NCBI RefSeq assembly: GCF_008271695.1
Contig: NZ_VKKY01000002.1
Coordinates: forward strand, 62,001-126,000
Reading direction: 5' to 3'
Length of the DNA: 64,000 nt
Origin: Rufibacter hautae
Lineage (GTDB): Bacteria; Bacteroidota; Bacteroidia; Cytophagales; Hymenobacteraceae
The notes below the pieces were generated by a model. That model was not told the origin of the DNA, ran no database searches, and worked only from the letters and a program-made list of their open reading frames with translations. Each line of letters starts with the position of its first letter. Position 1 is the stretch's first letter. Shown here in pieces: positions 58,805 through 64,000 of the stretch. A program made the translations under genes and the position numbers.

Positions 58805-61621
58805 TTATTTTGAAAGTAAGAACTTCTGGGTAGAAACGCCCTTAGCCGATACAAAACGGAGGTAGTAAACGCCGGAGGCCAGATTAGAGAAATCAAAACT
58901 GATTTTGTCTTTTCTCTCGTAGCTTCCCTGCGGTGTCACCAAGCCTTTGCTGTCTACCAATTGCACGTTCACCAAGGATTGCTGCAAGGCCGGTGGCAAA
59001 GTAACGGTTATCTGTCCTTGCGATGGATTCGGGAACAGGGAAATGGCTTGGGCCTTCACCTGTCCGGGCGTGGAGGTCACGGTGCCTGAGTTCATGATCT
59101 GCTTGTATCGCAGAAGGGCGGCACTGGCATTTTTTCTGATTTCGGCCCTGGTCTGACCTGCTACCAATGCAAAGGCCACGGTGTCTGATTCTGTAGGCGC
59201 CAATGTTCTGATAGCGGAGGAGATAATGTAAGACACATCCTTACCTTCTGCTGTCCCAGCGCTTGCTCGCTGAATACCCCCGGACAGGGCCTGGTATTTT
59301 TCCTGGGTTGAGAAACCATCCGTCATGTTGATGTTCTCGGGCACCACGGTGTTGTCTAAGGCGTAAAAGCTTGGTGCGCCTGAAGTAAGAATCTGGATGC
59401 CTGCCCAAAGGCTGGTGTCTGTTTTATGCCGAACAATACCCAACTTCAGGTCTTTGTCCCACTCTGCCACGTTCTTAGAGGCCGAGATAATGTCCCAATC
59501 GGCAAATATGCCGGCATGCGCAGCAGCAATGGTGTCAGCGGAACGGTTCGTCAGGATATATTCCAGGACCACGAAGTCGCGGTTAGGAGCGTCTGCCCAG
59601 GCAAAGACGTTCTGCTGAATCCGCAGGCTTTTCTTTTTTGTGGTGGTAAGAGAGTCTTCCATCACATTGGAGGCATAGAAGTTGGCGTGGGGAGAGTTCT
59701 GTTTGCGCTGCAGGTTGCTGACGGCATAGAAATCGCGGTCTGTCATGCCTTTCTCGTTCCGGATATTATCAGATACCTGGGTGGCGGAATACCCAATCAG
59801 CAAACCTCCCTCGGCCAGCAAGGGAGCGCTGCCCCGGTAGATGACCCCTTTGCCCTGGCTGTAATCTAAACCGTTATAACCAATATTCCCCGCACTCATG
59901 GCAGAAACCGCTAAGTTGTTGACATCGGTAGTCAGGAAATCCTGGTTAAGGATTAGAGAAATGTATTGGTAATCGGTATAAGAGCCACTGGTGAAACCAA
60001 GGCGTAGGGTGACCTGAGTATTAGCGGGTGTGTTTGGCGCGATTTTGATTTTGAAGGGATTGGACTGGTTCTCGGCGCTAGCCAATGTACCCAGGCTTGG
60101 AATGGAAAAGCTCTCCTGTACCATTTGAAGGTAAGGGCTAGCCGATGAAATTGTAACCTTCAACCCAGAGACAGCACTTAAGTAATTGGTGAACTTTCCG
60201 GATAGGCTTATTACCTCGCTGGGCTCAAGTGCAGAAGAGCCTACCAGGTTCCAAGAGGTCATCCGGACAGAGATTGGGTTTTCATCGGTCAAGGCACGGT
60301 AAACGTTTAGCCTTCCTTTGCCCAGTTTCTCCTGGTAAGCTGCATTTCCTGGGAGCGAGTAGATATTGTCGGTGGTGGTCCTGAGGCGTTCCGCAATCTG
60401 CAGAGCGTTCAGCGTTGGGAAATAGCTTCTAAGTAAAGCTGCAGCTCCAGCCACAATTGGAGAAGCATACGAAGATCCTGTTCCATTGCCATAATTAGCG
60501 TCATTCCCATTGGAGGTTGAATAAACCCCTACGCCTAAGGCTCCTAAGTCTATGTTATGGCTGTAGGTGTTAGAAGCGCCTTTTACATCGTTTTTGTCTA
60601 AAGCGCCCACAGAAACCACATTCTGGTAAGAGGCTGGATAGAAATCCAGTTCAGCGTTGGTGTTTCCGGCCGCAGCCACTATCACCACATCCCGGTCTAA
60701 AACAGCATAGTTTATCACGTCCTGCTCAAATGCAGAAGGAAAGCTTACCCCACCCCATGATAAGTTGATGACTTTACAGCCATGATCTGCCGCATAAACA
60801 ATAGCTTCATATCCTTTGAAAGAACCGGTAGGGGTAGACGCAAATATTTTAATGGGCATAAACTTGGCCTGGTACCCAACTCCTGTGATACCTAAATTGT
60901 TGTTGGCCTGAGCTGCCGCGATGCCGGTAACAAACGTGCCGTGGCCATTGGCATCTGCCGTAGGGTCATTATCGCCGTCTGCCAGGTCCCAACCCCTGAA
61001 ATTGTCAACAAAGCCATCGCCATCATTGTCTATTCCGTCAATAGGGTCGTCGTAATTATATTTGAGGTTGTTTTTAAGGTCTTCGTGGGTAAGTCTTACA
61101 CCCGTGTCAAGAATGCCAATCACTACGCTTGAGTCTCCCTTAGTTACATCCCAAGCCTGAAAAGCGTTTATTTTCTTTAGGTAATTCTGGGCACCTGAAA
61201 CTGAGTCTGCTTTTGGGTCATTTGGAATGTGAAGCGGTTCGTGCAGATACAGCGGCTCTACATACTCTACCAGCCCTGTTCCTAGTAACTCTTTTTTTAT
61301 CTGAGTAAAGGATTGGCCTGGATTGTATTTCAGTTCATAAATCAGGGAAAGGTCCACTGATTGCTTTTTGCTGCTCCTGGCAGCTGCGCCGGAGGAGGCA
61401 GGAAATTTCTGCTTCGCTTTGCCAGAAGCGACCCGTTGAACCACCTGCTGTACTGCAGAAGGGCCTGCACTTTTATTCATTGCCGTTGGTGCGGCAGATT
61501 TCAATTTATAGATGATTGTGTAAGGTTCTGTTCTTGGCATGTTTTGCGCCCAAGCACATGAACCCAAGGTAACCCCGCTAAGGAATAAAACCAGGGAAAT
61601 TAGGTATAACCAGTATTTCAT
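58805..61621 (-). CDS. secreted subtilisin-like (S8) protease with T9SS type A sorting domain
   Basis: A 938-aa exported serine protease. A signal peptide (about 1-26) and a propeptide (about 30-110) precede the catalytic domain: D in VIGILDTGVRLTHEDL (about 170-185), H in DANGHGTFVTG (about 226-236) and S in GTGSSYASPIVAGAAALL (about 385-402). A beta domain follows (about 460-840). The last 80 residues (ISLFPNPSQGQITVTL, then SGVYYLRFVSAKG and TQKFLLSK) are a type A T9SS sorting domain. The catalytic Ser motif reads G-S-S-Y-A-S-P instead of G-T-S-x-A-x-P, within the family's range. It is probably cell-surface or extracellular. Confidence 0.92.
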   Translation of the reverse strand: MKYWLYLISLVLFLSGVTLGSCAWAQNMPRTEPYTIIYKLKSAAPTAMNKSAGPSAVQQVVQRVASGKAKQKFPASSGAAARSSKKQSVDLSLIYELKYNPGQSFTQIKKELLGTGLVEYVEPLYLHEPLHIPNDPKADSVSGAQNYLKKINAFQAWDVTKGDSSVVIGILDTGVRLTHEDLKNNLKYNYDDPIDGIDNDGDGFVDNFRGWDLADGDNDPTADANGHGTFVTGIAAAQANNNLGITGVGYQAKFMPIKIFASTPTGSFKGYEAIVYAADHGCKVINLSWGGVSFPSAFEQDVINYAVLDRDVVIVAAAGNTNAELDFYPASYQNVVSVGALDKNDVKGASNTYSHNIDLGALGVGVYSTSNGNDANYGNGTGSSYASPIVAGAAALLRSYFPTLNALQIAERLRTTTDNIYSLPGNAAYQEKLGKGRLNVYRALTDENPISVRMTSWNLVGSSALEPSEVISLSGKFTNYLSAVSGLKVTISSASPYLQMVQESFSIPSLGTLASAENQSNPFKIKIAPNTPANTQVTLRLGFTSGSYTDYQYISLILNQDFLTTDVNNLAVSAMSAGNIGYNGLDYSQGKGVIYRGSAPLLAEGGLLIGYSATQVSDNIRNEKGMTDRDFYAVSNLQRKQNSPHANFYASNVMEDSLTTTKKKSLRIQQNVFAWADAPNRDFVVLEYILTNRSADTIAAAHAGIFADWDIISASKNVAEWDKDLKLGIVRHKTDTSLWAGIQILTSGAPSFYALDNTVVPENINMTDGFSTQEKYQALSGGIQRASAGTAEGKDVSYIISSAIRTLAPTESDTVAFALVAGQTRAEIRKNASAALLRYKQIMNSGTVTSTPGQVKAQAISLFPNPSQGQITVTLPPALQQSLVNVQLVDSKGLVTPQGSYERKDKISFDFSNLASGVYYLRFVSAKGVSTQKFLLSK

Positions 61622-61626
61622 TGTAT

Positions 61627-61634
61627 TAAAGGTA
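61627..61634 (-). promoter_or_regulatory. -7 box for the subtilase gene
   Basis: On the minus strand TACCTTTA, five bases from the ATG at 61621. The geometry again points to a leaderless transcript. Confidence 0.4.
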
Positions 61635-62024
61635 TAATTTTTATCAAAGGCGTCGCAATTTTTTTTGTTTAAATTATTTTCCTTAAAAGCAAGTAATAAT
61701 CTATTAGGGGAATGTACACATGATTACGCGGCCCTGAAAATTAAGGATATCCAATTTTATGAGTTTTAGTACTTTGTAGAATAATTAATACTATTTTGTT
61801 GGTATTTTTATAAATTAATCTTAACTCAGAGCCAAAAGCAAAATTAAAAATATTTAAAAAGCTGCTTTTTGAGCCTGTAAATACATTCTTGATTTATTTA
61901 TATGGTTTAAACATGCTTTTCAGATGTTGAGGTGCCTTTAAAGGGTACTTGTTAAGGGGAATCATCGAAATACTAGAAGTACGAGAAGAGGAGTAGCGTA
62001 ATGATTTAAAAGGTAGAGTGATAT

Positions 62025-62038
62025 TTCTTGTACAAGAA
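62025..62038. promoter_or_regulatory. 14-bp perfect palindrome upstream of PAS kinase
   Basis: TTCTTGTACAAGAA. It lies 124 bases upstream of the kinase -7 box and is a possible operator for an unknown dimeric regulator. Confidence 0.4.
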
Positions 62039-62048
62039 GATTAATGCT

Positions 62049-62084
62049 GTTAATTTTAAAGGTGCATTTTCCCAGGCCCTAAAC
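62049..62084. repeat. 36-bp palindrome, copy 23 (degenerate)
   Basis: Only the right half (TTTTCCCAGGCCCTAAAC) is well conserved; the left half begins GTTAATTTTAAAGG. Confidence 0.4.
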
Positions 62085-62161
62085 AGAAGATGGATGTGGG
62101 GTAAAGGGCTGTTTTACCTTTTGTATTTTGAGGGGTATCCAGAAGGCTTTCTACTCTCTGG

Positions 62162-62169
62162 TATCTTTG
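62162..62169 (+). promoter_or_regulatory. -7 box for the PAS histidine kinase gene
   Basis: TATCTTTG, a perfect TAnnTTTG, 32 bases upstream of the ATG at 62202. Confidence 0.5.
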
Positions 62170-62201
62170 GTAGGTCTGATTGGAATGAAATTGTTTAAAA
62201 C

Positions 62202-64000
62202 ATGAGGCTGAATGCTGTAGAAGAAAAATTTTCGTCTATTCCAGAAGAGGACTACCGCCTGTTCTTTGATTGCAACCCCCTCCCTATGTGGGTGTTTGAT
62301 ACCGTTAGTCTTCAGTTCTTGATGGTCAACGCGGCTGCCGTAAAGTTATACGGGTATTCTGCGGAGGAATTTCTGACGATGACCATTAATGACATAAGGC
62401 CACAAAGCCAACGCTTGCAAGTATTACAGTTGGTCTCTAGCAAGAGAGATGTCCTGAACCATTCAGGGGAGTGGGTGCACCTAAAGAAGGACGGGACAGA
62501 GCTGTTTGTAGACATTGTCTCCCATGAGCTGGCGGCGATTGCCGGTAAACCCGCCAGGCGTTTGGTGGTGGCTCATGACATGACCACTCGGAAACTAGCA
62601 GAGCAGCAACTAGCCCAGGCAGAGCAATATGCCCGTTCCATTCTGAATAACATTGTAGAGGTGGTGTTCTCCTTTAATGACAAGATGGAGATGACCTATA
62701 TAAGTCCCCAGTGCCAGGTTATTTTGGGGTACTCGCCGGAGCAATTCTATGCCGATAAATACCTTTGGTTTAACTTGGTGCATCCGCAGGACCGGGCGCT
62801 GTTTGAAGAGTCTTTGCCCAAGATAAAGGTATCCAGTCAGCAGTTCCAGTTAGAGTACAGGATAAAGGCTGTAACTGGGGAAGAAAAATGGCTTATTACC
62901 CGCTGTACCGCCCAGCTCAATGAACAAGGCCGTATGGTCAGGATTGATGGGAGCGCCAATGACATCACGCGCCGAAAAATGATGGAAGAGCGCCTGCGGT
63001 TTTCCGATTTCTCCATTGAGCGCGCCTCTGAGGCTTACCTTTGGGCCCGTGAAGATGGCAAGATCATGCGTGTGAACCGCGCGGCCTGCTACCTGTTGGG
63101 TTACCAAGAGGAGGAGTTGCTGGCCTTAAGGGTACTTGATATCACCCCAGGTATGGATGACCAGGAATGGCAACAGCGCTGGGCTGAGTTTCTGGGACAG
63201 AAAAGCCTTAATTTTGAGACGGTGCTAAAAGCCAAGAATGGACAGTTGCATCCGGTGGAGGTGCACCTTAACTATTTCAGTTTTGGACAGGAAACCTTCT
63301 GCTTCTCCTCCATCCGGCAGATCGCCGAAAGAAAGCAGGCAGAGGCAGAAAGGGCCAGCTTTCACCAAGAGATAGCCCGGCAGAATGAGCACCTGCGCCA
63401 GTTTGCCTACATCGTGTCACATAATTTGCGGGCTCCCGTGGCCAATATTGTGGGGTTGACTAAACTGTATAACCACCAGAACTTGGCAGATCCCATGAAT
63501 GCAGTGCTTCTTGACAAACTGCAGCGCACCACCCATAACTTAGATGCCACCATCAAAGACCTGAACGATATCCTCACCATCAGGAGCGGTGCTGAAAAGG
63601 AGTTGGAGAACATAGATCTGGAGCGGGTATTCACTGAGGTGAAAGAAAGCCTGTCTGGCCAGTTAAGTAAATACGCTTCAAAGTTGGCGGTTGATTTCAG
63701 TGCCGGTAAGTGGGTGTTGGGGGTGAAAGGCTATGTGCACAGCATATTTTTGAACCTGATCACCAATGCAATAAAGTACCAATCAACAGACCGGTTCTTG
63801 GAAATCCATATTTATACCGTATTTTCAAACGGGTTTTTATGCCTCCAGATCCAGGATAATGGGTTGGGGATAGATTTAGAGAAACAAGGAGCAAAAATTT
63901 TTGGCTTGTACCGCCGTTTCCATCCGCATATTGAAGGTAAAGGCGTAGGTTTGCATATGATTAAAACCCAGGTAGAAACCATGGGCGGATGGGTTGAAGT
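62202..64000 (+). CDS. multi-PAS sensor histidine kinase, 3' end outside window
   Basis: The gene runs off the right edge after 599 codons. The ATG at 62202 opens MRLNAVEEKFSSIPEEDYRL. Three PAS domains follow (about 20-130, 140-265 and 268-385; for example CNPLPMWVFDT, VEVVFSFNDKMEMTYISPQC and AYLWAREDGKIMRVN). The dimerisation helix has the phosphoacceptor His in FAYIVSHNLRAPVANI (about 402-417). The ATPase domain shows IFLNLITNAIKY, DNGLGIDLE and GKGVGLHMIK. No transmembrane helix is visible, so it is probably cytoplasmic. The signal is unknown. Only the final few residues of the catalytic domain seem to be missing. Confidence 0.9.
   Translation, partial: MRLNAVEEKFSSIPEEDYRLFFDCNPLPMWVFDTVSLQFLMVNAAAVKLYGYSAEEFLTMTINDIRPQSQRLQVLQLVSSKRDVLNHSGEWVHLKKDGTELFVDIVSHELAAIAGKPARRLVVAHDMTTRKLAEQQLAQAEQYARSILNNIVEVVFSFNDKMEMTYISPQCQVILGYSPEQFYADKYLWFNLVHPQDRALFEESLPKIKVSSQQFQLEYRIKAVTGEEKWLITRCTAQLNEQGRMVRIDGSANDITRRKMMEERLRFSDFSIERASEAYLWAREDGKIMRVNRAACYLLGYQEEELLALRVLDITPGMDDQEWQQRWAEFLGQKSLNFETVLKAKNGQLHPVEVHLNYFSFGQETFCFSSIRQIAERKQAEAERASFHQEIARQNEHLRQFAYIVSHNLRAPVANIVGLTKLYNHQNLADPMNAVLLDKLQRTTHNLDATIKDLNDILTIRSGAEKELENIDLERVFTEVKESLSGQLSKYASKLAVDFSAGKWVLGVKGYVHSIFLNLITNAIKYQSTDRFLEIHIYTVFSNGFLCLQIQDNGLGIDLEKQGAKIFGLYRRFHPHIEGKGVGLHMIKTQVETMGGWVE

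Larger units (their letters stand above)
61622..62201. other. 580-base AT-rich spacer before the PAS kinase gene
   Basis: No gene found. It holds a -7 box for the subtilase (TAAAGGTA, minus TACCTTTA, 61627-61634), a perfect 14-bp palindrome TTCTTGTACAAGAA (62025-62038), a degenerate 36-bp palindrome copy (62049-62084) and the kinase -7 box. Confidence 0.6.

Noticed and set aside
1..64000. tRNA, rRNA, prophage or insertion sequence
   Set aside because: I found no T-loop-like GTTCGAATC sequences in the spacers, no transposase, integrase or phage proteins, and no target-site duplications.

Overview
The window looks like a chromosomal segment of a pigmented, aerobic member of the Bacteroidota, most likely Cytophagales/Hymenobacteraceae (Rufibacter- or Pontibacter-like). 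The evidence is T9SS-sorted secreted proteins (type A and type B C-terminal domains), TAnnTTTG-type promoters, a fumarate reductase/succinate dehydrogenase of three subunits, an HYC_CC_PP copper-type operon and a mraZ-to-ftsZ cluster with PASTA-tailed FtsI. Base composition is moderately GC-rich, with a few AT-rich patches. I see no tRNA, rRNA, phage, insertion sequence or CRISPR array.

Layout. 0-7 kb: end of a DoxX-like gene, an FtsX/MacB-type ABC transporter (permease and ATPase) and a divergent NtrC-type regulator with its histidine kinase. 7-10 kb: thioredoxin, a lipase-like lipoprotein, enoyl-CoA hydratase. 10-18 kb: a carotenoid locus with crtZ, a CarH/LitR-like MerR-B12 regulator, an ECF sigma factor, crtI, crtB, an unknown 176-aa gene, ispH and crtW. 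18-23.5 kb: M1 peptidase and a copper-type operon (HYC_CC_PP protein, TonB receptor, HMA protein). 23.5-39 kb: the dcw cluster mraZ-rsmH-ftsL-ftsI-murE-mraY-murD-ftsW-murG-murC-ftsQ-ftsA-ftsZ. 39-44 kb: FMN reductase and sdhCAB. 44-53 kb: a large T9SS type B protein, fabD, a CapD-like sugar dehydratase, folK, an alpha/beta hydrolase, a polyprenyl diphosphate synthase and an LRR lipoprotein. 53-64 kb: an acetylxylan-esterase-like hydrolase, a TlpA-like lipoprotein, aconitase, a secreted subtilase and a PAS histidine kinase cut by the window end.

How the genes work together. The carotenoid locus reads as a regulatory cascade. The MerR-B12 protein keeps the Trp-x9-Glu-His signature of the B12 photoreceptor CarH. 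A similar AT-rich element lies at the crtZ-carH and sigma-factor promoters, and a shared TGTAACTTG motif lies upstream of crtI and crtW. I infer that light acting on the B12 repressor releases the sigma factor, which then drives pigment synthesis; this is untested. The dcw promoter carries 10-bp-spaced MraZ boxes and, just upstream, a cluster of DnaA-box-like sites.

Two repeat systems run through the window. One is a 35-36-bp imperfect palindrome beginning GTTT and ending AAAC, with about 25 copies, mostly intergenic and often touching terminators, but two lie inside folK and murC and one supplies the stop codon of another gene. The other is a set of four unrelated word-repeat sequences in inverted pairs, each with one arm directly after the stop codon of a minus-strand gene. 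I know of no description of either, but I could not search for one.
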